60,257 nucleotides of DNA from an archaeon (GTDB lineage: Archaea; Thermoproteota; Nitrososphaeria; Nitrososphaerales; Nitrosopumilaceae). A model generated the notes under the pieces. The model did no database searches. It saw only the letters and a program-made list of their open reading frames with translations, and had not been told where the DNA came from. The translations under genes were made by a program, and so were the position numbers. Positions within the stretch are counted from its first letter, which is position 1, and each line of letters opens with the position of its first letter. Positions 45,375-54,703 of this stretch are shown here, piece after piece. Location: contig JAJRWR010000018.1 in assembly GCA_024276695.1 (NCBI GenBank), positions 1 to 60,257 of the forward strand, given 5' to 3'.

Positions 45375-45473
45375 GAAATCATCCTAAATATTTACAATTT
45401 AAACTCAATGAAAGTTTACAATTAGAAAACTTCAACAAAAGTCTAAATTATAGCAATCTAAATTTGACATGTC

Positions 45474-47147
45474 ATGGAAATATCTAGTAAAAATGTGGTA
45501 GGCGGAACAGCACGTTCTCCACATAGAGCAATGTACAAAGCTATGGGACTAGATGATCACGATCTTGGCAAACCATTCATCGGAGTTTGTCATACAGGTA
45601 ATGAAGCAACTCCATGTAACATATTATTACCAACATTAGCAGAAGATGCAAAGAAAGGAGTAGCAGAAAACGGTGCAACTCCAAGAATATTCTCAACAAT
45701 AGCAGTCAGCGATGGAATCGCAATGGGTCATGAAGGAATGAAATCATCTTTAATTTCTCGTGAAGTAATTGCAGATTCTATTGAATTAATGGTAAGAGCC
45801 CATCAATATGACGGAATAGTGGGAATTGCCGGATGTGATAAAAGCCTACCAGGTACAATGATGGCAATGGCCAGATTGAATTTGCCTTCAGTTTTTGTAT
45901 ATGGTGGAACAATTATGCCAGGAATTCTTGATGGAAAAGAGCTAACAGTTGTCGATGTCTATGAAGCAGTTGGAGCATATGATGCAGGACAAATATCTCT
46001 AGAGATGTTAAAAAATATTGAAAATACTGCATGTCCCAGTTCGGGTTCATGTGGGGGAATGTTTACTGCAAATACCATGGCATCAATTTCAGAAACCATC
46101 GGATTAGCATTACCAGGAAGTGCCAGTCCCCCTGCAGAAGATGAACGTCGTAACAAGATGATGTATGATACTGGTGCTGCATGTGCAAAATTATTAGAAT
46201 TAAACATCAAACCAAGAGACATTATGACGTATGAAGCATTTGAGAATTCTATTGTAATGTTAAATGCAGTTGGAGGTTCAACAAACGGAATTTTGCATTT
46301 ATTATCAATGGCAAATGAAGCTGGAATAAAATTGACTTATGAGGATTTTGAAAGAATTAGAAAAAAGACACCCCACATTGCAGATATGAAACCAGGCGGG
46401 AGTTATGTGATGAATAGTTTGGATAAAATTGGTGGAATTCCTTTTGTTCTCAAAAAATTGGCTACCAAAGGATTACTAAATGGAGATTGCATCACAGTTA
46501 CAGGAAAAACAATACAACAAAATCTTGATTCGATGAACATTCCAGAACCAGAACAATCAATCATCAGACCAATTGAGAATCCATTACATTCAGTAGGAAC
46601 CGCAGTTGTACTCAAAGGGAGTCTTGCTCCAGATGGGGCAGTGATTAAAACAGCTGGTGTTGAAATGACAAAATTCACAGGTAAAGCCAAAGTGTATGAC
46701 AGAGAAGAATATGCGTTTGATGCAGTTGCCAAAGGAGATGTAGAGGAAGGCGAAGTGGTAGTTATCAGATATGAAGGCCCTAAAGGAGGTCCAGGTATGA
46801 GAGAGATGCTTGCAACTACTGCAGCACTAGTAGGTCAAGGTCTAGGTAAAAAAGTAGCAATGGTAACTGATGGACGATTCTCAGGAGGCACCAGAGGATT
46901 CATGGTAGGACATGTGGCACCAGAAGCATATGTTGGAGGTCCAATCGCGCTAGTTAAAGATGGAGATGAAATTACAATTGATACAGAAACAACAATAATT
47001 GATCTTCATGTTTCCGAAGAAGAATTGACAAAAAGAAAAGCAGAATGGAAGAAACCAGAGCCCAATTACACATCAGGTGCTCTTGCAAAATATGCAACAC
47101 TTGTAGGCTCAGCAGCACAGGGTGCAATTACAACTGCACATCCTTAG
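45474..47147 (+). CDS. ilvD: Dihydroxy-acid dehydratase
   Basis: 557 residues of the IlvD/Edd family. Cluster Cys in [22 protein letters not shown] and [16 protein letters not shown]; the C-terminal [20 protein letters not shown] is also typical. It makes the keto acids of Val and Ile with an Fe-S cluster. Full length, monocistronic. Confidence 0.95.
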   Translation: MEISSKNVVGGTARSPHRAMYKAMGLDDHDLGKPFIGVCHTGNEATPCNILLPTLAEDAKKGVAENGATPRIFSTIAVSDGIAMGHEGMKSSLISREVIADSIELMVRAHQYDGIVGIAGCDKSLPGTMMAMARLNLPSVFVYGGTIMPGILDGKELTVVDVYEAVGAYDAGQISLEMLKNIENTACPSSGSCGGMFTANTMASISETIGLALPGSASPPAEDERRNKMMYDTGAACAKLLELNIKPRDIMTYEAFENSIVMLNAVGGSTNGILHLLSMANEAGIKLTYEDFERIRKKTPHIADMKPGGSYVMNSLDKIGGIPFVLKKLATKGLLNGDCITVTGKTIQQNLDSMNIPEPEQSIIRPIENPLHSVGTAVVLKGSLAPDGAVIKTAGVEMTKFTGKAKVYDREEYAFDAVAKGDVEEGEVVVIRYEGPKGGPGMREMLATTAALVGQGLGKKVAMVTDGRFSGGTRGFMVGHVAPEAYVGGPIALVKDGDEITIDTETTIIDLHVSEEELTKRKAEWKKPEPNYTSGALAKYATLVGSAAQGAITTAHP

Positions 47148-47318
47148 AAAGAACAATTTATCCACAAGCTTTATAGATCACGATCTGGGAATATCATCAG
47201 AGATAACAGAAACAAGAAATAACTTATGCTTATCAAATTACTGTTGTCTACTACAGATTAATTTCTCAATATTTTACCCAATGATTAGATTTAAGTTCAA
47301 AAATATTATTTCAAACTC

Positions 47319-47531
47319 ATGGATATTTACTCTGGTAAGTTTGCAATAATTATAATTATTGTACTAGTCAGCATTTTGACAATACAGATAATGACCAATA
47401 GTAATAATACATCGAAATTAATTGATTCAGAAACGTGTGAGATATATGTTATGGATTCTCAAATTAATGCAAAAAAATACCTAAATGAATTTGATCAAAA
47501 ATGTCTAGATTTTAAAAGTCTAAACCCCTAG
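47319..47531 (+). CDS. Small membrane-anchored protein
   Basis: 70 residues. N-terminal membrane helix (FAIIIIIVLVSILTIQIM), then an external tail with two Cys (SETCEIYVMDS and DQKCLDFKS) that may form a disulfide. No family recognised. Confidence 0.6.
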   Translation: MDIYSGKFAIIIIIVLVSILTIQIMTNSNNTSKLIDSETCEIYVMDSQINAKKYLNEFDQKCLDFKSLNP

Positions 47532-47564
47532 AAAATTAATTAATGAACCTATTTTCATTAAATC

Positions 47565-47762
47565 ATGGAAGGCCCATCTGAAATAAATTCTGTTTTTTGG
47601 AATGATAAGAAAAAATCATGGGATTATAAATTGATCAAAGTTGAAGAATATTTTGGATTCACTGAATGCCAACAATGTAGAAAACCAATGTCACATAATA
47701 TAAAAGCAAATGGGAAATTTAAAATGGTTTATGTCAAATGTGCTTGTGCAGATAGAAAGTAG
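47565..47762 (+). CDS. Zinc-ribbon-like small protein
   Basis: 65 residues with CQQCRKPM and KCACADRK: CxxC plus CxC. It also has two Trp (SVFWNDKKKSWDYKL). Unknown function; it lies 10 bp before the end of the converging helicase. Confidence 0.6.
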   Translation: MEGPSEINSVFWNDKKKSWDYKLIKVEEYFGFTECQQCRKPMSHNIKANGKFKMVYVKCACADRK

Positions 47763-47772
47763 AATATTGGAT

Positions 47773-49455
47773 TCAAACATCATCAATTTTTAAAACATCG
47801 TAGTATGCCTTTGGAATCATTTGCTGTCCTTTGAAAAAAACATTATTCACGGCTGCATCCAGAACATATGTTTTTGCCCAATCATCATTACTTCTAATTG
47901 AACGTCCAAATCCTTGTAAAATCTTTGTAAGTGTTTGAGAGGTATACCAGAGAGGAAATTTATTCATTTTTGCCCTAGTTCTCTTTTCAGTATAATTTGG
48001 ATATGGCACCTTTGCAATAATCTGAAATCGGGACAAATCATCTTTCAAATCTACACCTTCCCATAATGAAGATGAAAGTAAAACTCCTGTAGGGTCAGTA
48101 GCATGCTCAGAAATTACCTCATCTTGAGTTTTTTCATCTTTATTTTTACTATGACAAAGTCTAATTCTTCTAGTATTCTTAGGAGACAGATATCTAATGA
48201 TTTTTTGACATCGAGGAATAGAAGATGTCAAAATTAGTCCTCGTTCATCAGAATGTTCATCCATTATTCGGTCAATGGTTTTAATCACTTCGAGTTCATC
48301 CTCATCAGTCGAACCATAACTTAACCGTCTAATATTAAGAAGATCAATACTTCTATGTTCAATAGGGAATGGAGATATTTTGGTATCAACAAATGCAACA
48401 TCGTCTGAATACAATCCCATGTTTTCACAAAAACTAGATTTATCAATAGTTGCAGACATAAAAATTTGATATTCGGTTTCAAAAAAGGAATTTGCGAATT
48501 TTGAAACATCTATTGGTTTTATAGAAATGGTTCTAAAATTCCCATTCAAATCTTTGAGAGGATCATTTACAACAAAATTATCTTTATCAGATATGATGTC
48601 TATTTTTGCTTGTGCAAATCTATCATGTCGACGCTCCAATCCAGTAATCAGATCATAGACAGGATTATTTTGAAATGCTGTGCTCTCTTTGATATCTTTA
48701 ATTTTTTTAGCATATGAGAAAGTTATGTCATCAGTTAACTGTATCATAGAATCTAAATCTGTAAAATCATATTTTTCAGAATTCAAATTACACTCATCTA
48801 TTTGTCCACTAAAAATGTCAAATCCAACAAACTGAATAATTTGGTCCTCAATTTTATGAGCCTCATCAAATACAGTCACTTTTCTATCAAGATATTCCTC
48901 AAAGAGTTTTTTGTTGAATTTCATAATTGTAAAAAATGCATGGTAATTCCAAAGAGAATGCTTTGAAACTAGGGCATCATATTTTTGCATGTAATAATGA
49001 CAGGACTGAGAGTCTTGTGTATTATCTTCAACTTGTTTAATCGTAGGTTTGAATTTGCAAACTTCAAAAATTTCTTTTCCATTTTTGTGGACTCTTTCCT
49101 GACATTCACCTTTATCACAAGTTAAACCCCATCTCATTGCTCTCCTATCATTGTCAACCTTTTCTGAAGCCATCAATTTGAGACATGGAAAATTTTGTTT
49201 CCCTTTTACAGGTTTTAGAAACTGAATATTTTGAATATATTGATCTTGAAGATGTTTTGAGGCAGTTACAGTAAAGGAACTATCAAAATAATTTGAAACA
49301 GTTGCTCCTACCAAAGATTTTCCAACACCAGTTGGAGCACATAAAATAATTTTCTTAAATCCGGATTTTAATTTCTCATCAATTTGTGAGAGGATCTCTT
49401 TTTGAATGTCTCTAGGAATGAATTGATCTGGAAATTTTTCTAATAAAGACAGGAT
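47773..49455 (-). CDS. XPD/DinG-like Fe-S DNA helicase, start codon unclear
   Basis: Superfamily 2 helicase. Walker A CAPTGVGKS, motif Ia VTASKHLQDQYI, four Cys for the Fe-S cluster (LTCDKGEC, FEVCKFKP, QSCHYYMQ), DEAH box TVFDEAHKIED, then LSSSLWEGVDL and QGFGRSIRSNDDW (motif VI). It unwinds DNA 5' to 3'. The frame is open up to a TAA at 49465-49467 but holds no ATG, GTG or TTG before the Walker A region; a TTG at 49314 lies inside it and would destroy the site. ATC at 49455 lies closest to the expected leaderless start. Confidence 0.8.
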   Translation of the reverse strand: MLSLLEKFPDQFIPRDIQKEILSQIDEKLKSGFKKIILCAPTGVGKSLVGATVSNYFDSSFTVTASKHLQDQYIQNIQFLKPVKGKQNFPCLKLMASEKVDNDRRAMRWGLTCDKGECQERVHKNGKEIFEVCKFKPTIKQVEDNTQDSQSCHYYMQKYDALVSKHSLWNYHAFFTIMKFNKKLFEEYLDRKVTVFDEAHKIEDQIIQFVGFDIFSGQIDECNLNSEKYDFTDLDSMIQLTDDITFSYAKKIKDIKESTAFQNNPVYDLITGLERRHDRFAQAKIDIISDKDNFVVNDPLKDLNGNFRTISIKPIDVSKFANSFFETEYQIFMSATIDKSSFCENMGLYSDDVAFVDTKISPFPIEHRSIDLLNIRRLSYGSTDEDELEVIKTIDRIMDEHSDERGLILTSSIPRCQKIIRYLSPKNTRRIRLCHSKNKDEKTQDEVISEHATDPTGVLLSSSLWEGVDLKDDLSRFQIIAKVPYPNYTEKRTRAKMNKFPLWYTSQTLTKILQGFGRSIRSNDDWAKTYVLDAAVNNVFFKGQQMIPKAYYDVLKIDDV

Positions 49456-49552
49456 TACATCTCTTTATGCTCAATATTAAAAGCATGAAGGTTTCTTGTA
49501 ATATCACAATTTTTGTAATCTAGTTTAATATCTAGTATCAACAAGAAATGAT

Positions 49553-49870
49553 ATGGAATTACTAGATGATAAGATGAGGGTTTGGACAGATAGTGCCCAA
49601 TACGTAAAACCAAATCCAGGGGTATATGTTCTGTATAACAGAAATAAAGATCCGATATTCATTGGGGAAACAGATAATCTTGAAAAGACATTTGCAAATT
49701 ATGTTGATACCGAATTTGACGGAAGTGAATGCATGCAAAAAACTTCATCATATCAAAGAGTATTTCATGAAAATCCAAAAGAAATCCAATCAAAATTGAT
49801 CGAAGATTTCAAAAATGAAACAGGTAATATTCCAATTTGTAATTCAAAGATCAAGATAGAAGCACATTGA
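49553..49870 (+). CDS. GIY-YIG-like small protein
   Basis: 105 residues. GVYVLYNRNKDPIFIGETDN resembles the GIY-YIG nuclease start (GVYxxx...xxYIG), but the second motif reads FIG and the usual Arg is unclear, so cleavage activity is uncertain. It is divergent from the helicase across 97 bp and may function with it. Confidence 0.6.
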   Translation: MELLDDKMRVWTDSAQYVKPNPGVYVLYNRNKDPIFIGETDNLEKTFANYVDTEFDGSECMQKTSSYQRVFHENPKEIQSKLIEDFKNETGNIPICNSKIKIEAH

Positions 49871-49917
49871 ATAATTACACTGCATTGCAATGTGGTCTTA
49901 CTTGATTAATATAAAAA

Positions 49918-50175
49918 ATGCCGCTTAATTTCATGGGTAAAGCATTGATTTACATAGGTATCGCCGTAGGTGTTGCAGCAATGGCAGCAGCTATCGCATA
50001 TGGTACTGAAAACCAAAAAAATTACTTACCAGAAGATGCAGTCTTACAGTCTCAAGCTGATGAAGGCGTATTAGCAAAAACAGGACCTTTGGGTGCAGAT
50101 TTAAACAAGGAAAAATGGCATGAAGATCCTTTTGGTGATATTGCAGCAAAAGTTAAAGCTGAAAATGGTAGATAG
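49918..50175 (+). CDS. Small membrane protein
   Basis: 85 residues. Membrane helix about 7-27 (ALIYIGIAVGVAAMAAAIAY), then a hydrophilic tail (ADLNKEKWHEDPFGDIAAK). Higher GC and clean codons suggest a well-expressed gene. No function known. Confidence 0.7.
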   Translation: MPLNFMGKALIYIGIAVGVAAMAAAIAYGTENQKNYLPEDAVLQSQADEGVLAKTGPLGADLNKEKWHEDPFGDIAAKVKAENGR

Positions 50176-50294
50176 TCTACTCTAGATTATCATCCACATT
50201 ATTTTCATAATCAAAGTTTTTTTATGTGGTTACTAGGTACAAATTTCAAATTTTGCAAGCAAAGTAATTTATTCGAGATATCCGTAATTTAATA

Positions 50295-50426
50295 ATGCAT
50301 CAGTGCTATTATTGTGAACAATTATTTGAATCAAAAGAGGAGCTATACGAACATGTGGAAGTTCATTCAGATATTGAACGTAATAAGGAAATCATGGAAA
50401 GGAAAAAACAGGCTCATCAAAAATAG
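50295..50426 (+). CDS. 43-residue C2H2 zinc-finger protein
   Basis: MHQCYYCEQLFESKEELYEH followed by VEVH matches the classical finger: C4-x2-C7-x12-H20-x3-H24, with F11 and L17 at the core positions. A basic helix follows (ERNKEIMERKKQAHQK). A single finger with a basic tail could bind DNA. It begins after an AATTTAATA box. Confidence 0.65.
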   Translation: MHQCYYCEQLFESKEELYEHVEVHSDIERNKEIMERKKQAHQK

Positions 50427-50478
50427 TCACTTCAGACTAAAAAAAATAGAGTAAAGGTAAGATTTTTCAAATTCTGGA

Positions 50479-50775
50479 ATGGATATAAGGATTATTTTAA
50501 CATCCAGTGTGGATTGGGTTGAAAAGATATTACAAAAATCATGTGATAGGACACTTAGTAAAGGAGAAGTATTACACAGTCTTTTTCATATGATTGAAGT
50601 AAATGAAACGACAATGAATCAAATTCAAACAAACAATGTTGATTTTGGTCCAGAGCTTGAAGAATTAAAACAAACAGAAATCAGGGATTTAGAATTTCAT
50701 TTAAAATATTACCGAAGTTTGGTAAATTACATTAATTCAATTCCTGAAAGCAAAATAATTGGAAATAGATCCTAA
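50479..50775 (+). CDS. Small helical protein
   Basis: 98 residues, helical (LSKGEVLHSLFHMIEVNETT), no motif known. Its stop overlaps the end of the converging 47-residue gene by 4 bases. Confidence 0.6.
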   Translation: MDIRIILTSSVDWVEKILQKSCDRTLSKGEVLHSLFHMIEVNETTMNQIQTNNVDFGPELEELKQTEIRDLEFHLKYYRSLVNYINSIPESKIIGNRS

Positions 50776-50915
50776 TCGTCCCAGGATACAGTGTAGGATA
50801 CTAAAGTTATAGGATTTGATTTTCTTTTTTGCAATCCCCATTCATTTCGAGTATGTCCAGAATTATGTTCAGATAATTCACTCCATTTGAATTTTGGTAC
50901 CTTTGCAGTTTCCAT
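50772..50915 (-). CDS. 47-residue hypothetical protein
   Basis: The frame METAKVPKFKWSELSEHNSG to SYTVSWDD has four Trp-containing turns and a mixed composition typical of a real small protein. It converges on the preceding gene. No family recognised. Confidence 0.45.
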   Translation of the reverse strand: METAKVPKFKWSELSEHNSGHTRNEWGLQKRKSNPITLVSYTVSWDD

Positions 50916-50969
50916 GAGTTAAAATTAAAGAATCAGTATATGACAAATCAGACCACACTGCAAGACAAT

Positions 50970-51506
50970 TCATCTTCGTAATTGCTTAAAAATCAGATTG
51001 TATTTTGATTGAGGCACAATTTCTAAACCATGATTTGTTTCATCATGGTATTTCAAAGATTTTTCATCATATAACTTTTGTAATTTTTCCACCTCAAAAT
51101 TAATCATCTTCCCAGAATCTTCTTTTGCAAACTGCTTTTGTTGTTGTTCATTTTGACCTCTAGTTGGAAAATATTTTGAATAAAATTGATTTTGTAGTTT
51201 TTTGAGATTATCATTTTTCACTAATTCGGCTAGATCAAAATTTCCTTGTTCATGATTTAGTAATGAATCATTTGCTTCAGATGATCGTACCCAAGAAAGC
51301 AAAGGATGAAATTCTACAAAAAGACGAATATCTTCAATGAAAAAAACAATTTGTTCACCTATTTTTTCAGAATTCACAGTCCAAGTAAATCTATATTTTA
51401 CTACACTATGAGAGTCCTCAAAGACTGCAGGATTAGATTCTGCTTGAAAATCAGACCAACTCAGAACAAAATCAGGAGTCCATTGCAGAGTAATATGTTC
51501 ACCCAT
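50970..51506 (-). CDS. Hypothetical protein
   Basis: 178 residues. The first 80 are beta-rich (LSWSDFQAESNPAVFEDSHS, KYRFTWTVNSEKIGEQIVFF), loosely like DUF922-type domains but without the HExxH motif. The rest is helical with a Gln-rich part (RGQNEQQQKQFAKEDS). Function unknown. Confidence 0.6.
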   Translation of the reverse strand: MGEHITLQWTPDFVLSWSDFQAESNPAVFEDSHSVVKYRFTWTVNSEKIGEQIVFFIEDIRLFVEFHPLLSWVRSSEANDSLLNHEQGNFDLAELVKNDNLKKLQNQFYSKYFPTRGQNEQQQKQFAKEDSGKMINFEVEKLQKLYDEKSLKYHDETNHGLEIVPQSKYNLIFKQLRR

Positions 51507-51850
51507 GATAGTGTATATTTTAAAGAGAATAAAATTATTCTTTTACATATCAACAGGAGGTCATTTTTAGAATAAACAGATTTGAGTGTCAAACATAAAT
51601 TCCAAAAATTAGGCTCGACCATACCAAAAAATAGAAATGGATCGTTTTTTCAACCCTTTTTGATCAAAAAACAAGACATATTTTATTTTAAGAATTTTTG
51701 AAAATAGGAATCAATACGAATTTTGAAAGCAAGATGATTGCGGATTGGACATCCAAATGTAACCCCCAAAGGGTAGATGAAAAGGAATGTCAAATTTGCT
51801 TGCTTTCTTAATTCCAAACTATTAATTTCAGCAAAATATTGAATATTCTG
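51507..51850. other. 344-bp stretch with no clear gene
   Basis: AT-rich. A 25-residue frame at 51734-51811 (MIADWTSKCNPQRVDEKECQ) with a CQIC pair is the only item that could be coded; I would not call it. AGGAGGTC at about 51555 has no usable start after it and may be left from a lost gene. Confidence 0.4.
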
Positions 51851-51928
51851 ATGATGAGAAAATTTTATGTTTGGATGGGGATTTCAGTATCAGCATTAGT
51901 TGTAGGGTTAATTCTATTGTTTAGTTAA
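51851..51928 (+). CDS. Possible 25-residue membrane peptide
   Basis: MMRKFYVWMGISVSALVVGL to LLFS: two positive residues then one membrane-length stretch. Its stop overlaps the end of the converging broken protease by 4 bases. Real status uncertain. Confidence 0.4.
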   Translation: MMRKFYVWMGISVSALVVGLILLFS

Positions 51929-52863
51929 GATGTAATTTCAAAATTAGGATTACATCCGAGTTGATTTAGAATTTCATTAATTTCTTTGATTAATTGGTTT
52001 TGTTGATCAATCATGGTGTTGATTTTTTCACCTTGTAAATTTAGTTTTTCAAAAATATTTTGTGCTTTCTGGTATTCTTGCGGATCAAGTGTTTTTCCTT
52101 CATAGTATTGAGATTGCTTAAAATATTCATCATACTGAGATTGTTCATGGTTAATTTTAACATCAAAGGATTCAATATTTGACTGTAACTCTTGTTTATC
52201 AAACAACAATAATTGACTGTAACTCTTGTTTATCAAACAACAATAATTGCTGTCCAACATAAAGTTCTTCAAATCTTTCGGGTAAAACATATCCTTTCGT
52301 GTTAAATGGAATTTGTGGAGATTCAGTTGAATACATTAAATGATTTTTTCACTTGAATGCCCCAATCCCAAAGCATGCCCAATTTCATGCATCAGAATGT
52401 TTGTTACCATATTTTCATCATTTTGAATAAAATTTGAGTTACAATCTTCAGATCCAACAGAAATTTCCAAAACACAGTGAGTCAGGACTCCAAATAATAC
52501 ACTATTGCATGTCGCAAGACCAGTATGATTTATTGATGCATATTTTTTCCATTTAATTTCAATATTTGAATTTTCAGATTGAATAAATTCTAAATTTGGA
52601 TTCAATTTTTCCCAGGTTTCAATAGCTTTTTTCAATGAATCTACAGGAATCTGTTCATTTAGAATATTGGGAACATCCTCAAATGAATAGTAAATAATTT
52701 GATGATCTTCAGATGTAATGATATTAGATATTTGCTGAATATTTTCAATTGATGGAGAGAATCCATCAGAGGATGTTTTAAATCCAAATGGCAGTAAATC
52801 AACATACCAAATATAACTAATAATTAAAACGATTATTATCAGAATAAAAATCCCTTTCAACAC
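51925..52863 (-). pseudogene. Broken matrixin-type zinc metalloprotease
   Basis: The first part (52863-52336) has a membrane anchor (GIFILIIIVLIISYIWYV), then a metzincin domain ending in HEIGHALGLGHSSEK (three zinc His). An A6 run then shifts the frame to a TAA; adding one A restores HLMYSTESPQIPF, the Met-turn that matrixins need. The C-terminal helical part reads on to a 34-bp tandem duplication at 52179-52246, which shifts the frame a second time. The final frame ends LGCNPNFEITS at 51925. The two shifts cancel in length, but a stop remains between them. Confidence 0.85.
52179..52246. repeat. 34-bp tandem duplication
   Basis: TTGACTGTAACTCTTGTTTA followed by TCAAACAACAATAA occurs twice head to tail (52179-52212, 52213-52246) without mismatch. 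Length is not divisible by three, so it alters the protease frame. The exact identity suggests a recent event or an assembly artefact. Confidence 0.9.
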
Positions 52864-53016
52864 ATAGCAAAATGTACAATGCTACCTAAAACTTTCCATC
52901 AAATCAACAAAACTAGCCTCGATCGAATTTTTTGATAAATTGAATCAACTTTATCATACTTTTTTTATTTTAAGAGGGTTAAAAGACCACAATCATTGCC
53001 ATAGAAAAGCTGGATG

Positions 53017-53054
53017 TTGGTAATCGCCTAACGCAATTCGACATTGATTACCAA
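53017..53054. repeat. 9-bp inverted repeat with 20-bp loop
   Basis: TTGGTAATC (53017-53025) and GATTACCAA (53046-53054) are perfect complements. On the minus strand it lies between the stop at 53076 and the protease start at 52863. It could be a terminator-like hairpin or part of a leader. Confidence 0.4.
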
Positions 53055-53075
53055 TTTTATCTGTGGCCAAAAATT

Positions 53076-53330
53076 TCATTTTTGATGAGAATCTTTCAGA
53101 TATTCTAATTTTTCCAAATCAGAATATAATAAATTATTGTATTTTGTCAATTTTAAAATATTTTGAAATGCAGGGCATTCACAATCAACAGAAAAAATCT
53201 CTTCACAGTTAGGACACTGTATCACAGTATGATTGCCCCAATCACATTCTACATCATCAATGAGCTCAAAAAGTACATTTTCATTACAAGTGCAATTTAG
53301 TTTGTTTTGAAATTTTTCTCGATTGATCAT
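53076..53330 (-). CDS. Cys-rich zinc-binding protein
   Basis: 84 residues. NCTCNENVLFE, IQCPNCEEIFSVDCEC and WGNHT give seven Cys plus His, enough for one or two zinc sites, then a helical tail. Function unknown. Confidence 0.65.
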   Translation of the reverse strand: MINREKFQNKLNCTCNENVLFELIDDVECDWGNHTVIQCPNCEEIFSVDCECPAFQNILKLTKYNNLLYSDLEKLEYLKDSHQK

Positions 53331-53395
53331 ATCAAATTCTACTTAAAATCAAATATAATTTATTAACAATACAATAATCATCAAACTGTATTAAT

Positions 53396-53611
53396 TTGAC
53401 AGAATGCCCAACATGTAAGCTTGCAATGGAATCACATTCAACAGAAGAGTTAATGGAATGTTGTATGAAACAAGTAGGGAAAGGGTTTTCTGAAGAAGAA
53501 TCTGGTATTTGTCCAAATTGTAAATATGATATCAAAAAACACTCCAGTAAAGAACTGACAGAATGTACTCTTGAATTTCTCAAATCTGGAATAAACAACG
53601 ATTCAAGATAA
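53396..53611 (+). CDS. Two-repeat zinc-ribbon protein
   Basis: 71 residues from a TTG. Two copies of one unit: ECPTCKLAMESHSTEELMEC and ICPNCKYDIKKHSSKELTEC. Each has CPxCK, a later His in xHSxxELxEC and a closing Cys, so each can bind one zinc as a CCHC site. No ATG is available in frame. Function unknown. Confidence 0.65.
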   Translation: MTECPTCKLAMESHSTEELMECCMKQVGKGFSEEESGICPNCKYDIKKHSSKELTECTLEFLKSGINNDSR

Positions 53612-53643
53612 GATTAAACAATAGAAAAAAACGAAAAAATTCA

Positions 53644-54231
53644 TTGGATCAGACAACTAGAAAACTAATTTCTGAATTTTCACCAATGTGGACCAATAGA
53701 GAAATTTGGGAGTTTGAGCAAATTAATGAAGATTTAACATTTGATGCAGCATATGCAGAACCAGGGAATTTTGAATCTTGGAAATCAAAATCATCCCACC
53801 CAGATTCAGATATTCGAGGTATGGTAGTAAGAACATTTGATAATTTTTTGGAGGGAAATGAATTATGGATAGCAAACAAAGATGAAGGAAAATTAGACAA
53901 AAAATATGTAGCATATCTCATGTCAGTCATAGTCGATATCATGATTGAGGAGGAAATTTGTCTCAATTTCAGAATGGAAAATGATTGCCTGGTTGCAATA
54001 ATTGATGAAAAAGCAGATGTGATTGATTGTAAAGAATTTTTTGAAGAATTTTATCATTTAGCAACGGGATTTAATTTTAATACAGATACTGGAATTCCAG
54101 ATGATGAAACAGAGGCTGAAATGTATCTTATTAGATTACAAGAAGAGTTTGATGATAAAATGAAAAATAAATTAGGGGACAAATACATGCCGGGAAATAA
54201 CGATCCAGACACACTTAATGCTAAGGATTGA
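53644..54231 (+). CDS. Hypothetical protein
   Basis: 195 residues from a TTG, acidic, mixed helix and strand (YVAYLMSVIVDIMIEEEICL, CLVAIIDEKADVIDCKEFFE). No membrane segment. It follows the two-repeat zinc protein by 32 bp and may be in one operon with it. Confidence 0.65.
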   Translation: MDQTTRKLISEFSPMWTNREIWEFEQINEDLTFDAAYAEPGNFESWKSKSSHPDSDIRGMVVRTFDNFLEGNELWIANKDEGKLDKKYVAYLMSVIVDIMIEEEICLNFRMENDCLVAIIDEKADVIDCKEFFEEFYHLATGFNFNTDTGIPDDETEAEMYLIRLQEEFDDKMKNKLGDKYMPGNNDPDTLNAKD

Positions 54232-54294
54232 AAATGATTAAAATAATATGTCAAAAAGAAAACCCTATAGAAATTTTAAAAAAGAGAATCAGGT

Positions 54295-54603
54295 TTGACA
54301 ACAGAACAAAAAGTTGAACAATTTGTCACTAGGAATTCTAAAAAAGGTTATTTCACAAAAGTGTCAACCATCTCATACAAATTTGAAGTCTCAGAAGATA
54401 TAGCATGGAGTATTGTAGGAGAATTACTATCAAATGGATCATTTGAATCAATTCATGACGAATATTCTGGAGAGATGAAATTGTGTGAAACTGGCAAAAT
54501 ATATACTATTTTGGATTTGGAAAGAAAAAGAAAAAGGGACAAGTACCGGAATAACAATAAACAATCTAAAAAGAAACGACCATCACAAAATACAAACTCT
54601 TAA
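54295..54603 (+). CDS. Winged-helix-like protein with basic tail
   Basis: 102 residues from a TTG. VSTISYKFEVSEDIAWSIVG then ELLSNGSFESIHDEYSG looks like a small winged helix. The tail is very basic (RKRKRDKYRNNNKQSKKKR), which favours DNA or RNA binding. Confidence 0.6.
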   Translation: MTTEQKVEQFVTRNSKKGYFTKVSTISYKFEVSEDIAWSIVGELLSNGSFESIHDEYSGEMKLCETGKIYTILDLERKRKRDKYRNNNKQSKKKRPSQNTNS

Positions 54604-54703
54604 TTTCAATTTAATTTCCAATCACATCATGAATGATGAAAATTTACCTGTTCAATGTCATCCCACTCCAAAACTAAAAAAAGAAAATAAGAGGTAATAA
54701 AAA

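Noticed and set aside
51640-51700. Repeated GATC with T/A runs resembling a terminator
   Set aside because: The arms (GATCGTTTTTTC, TTTTTGATC) do not give a stable stem and no gene ends nearby on the plus strand.
54485-54697. 70-codon plus frame over the winged-helix gene end
   Set aside because: It overlaps the basic tail in another frame; only its last 22 codons (from 54629) lie outside, too short to support.
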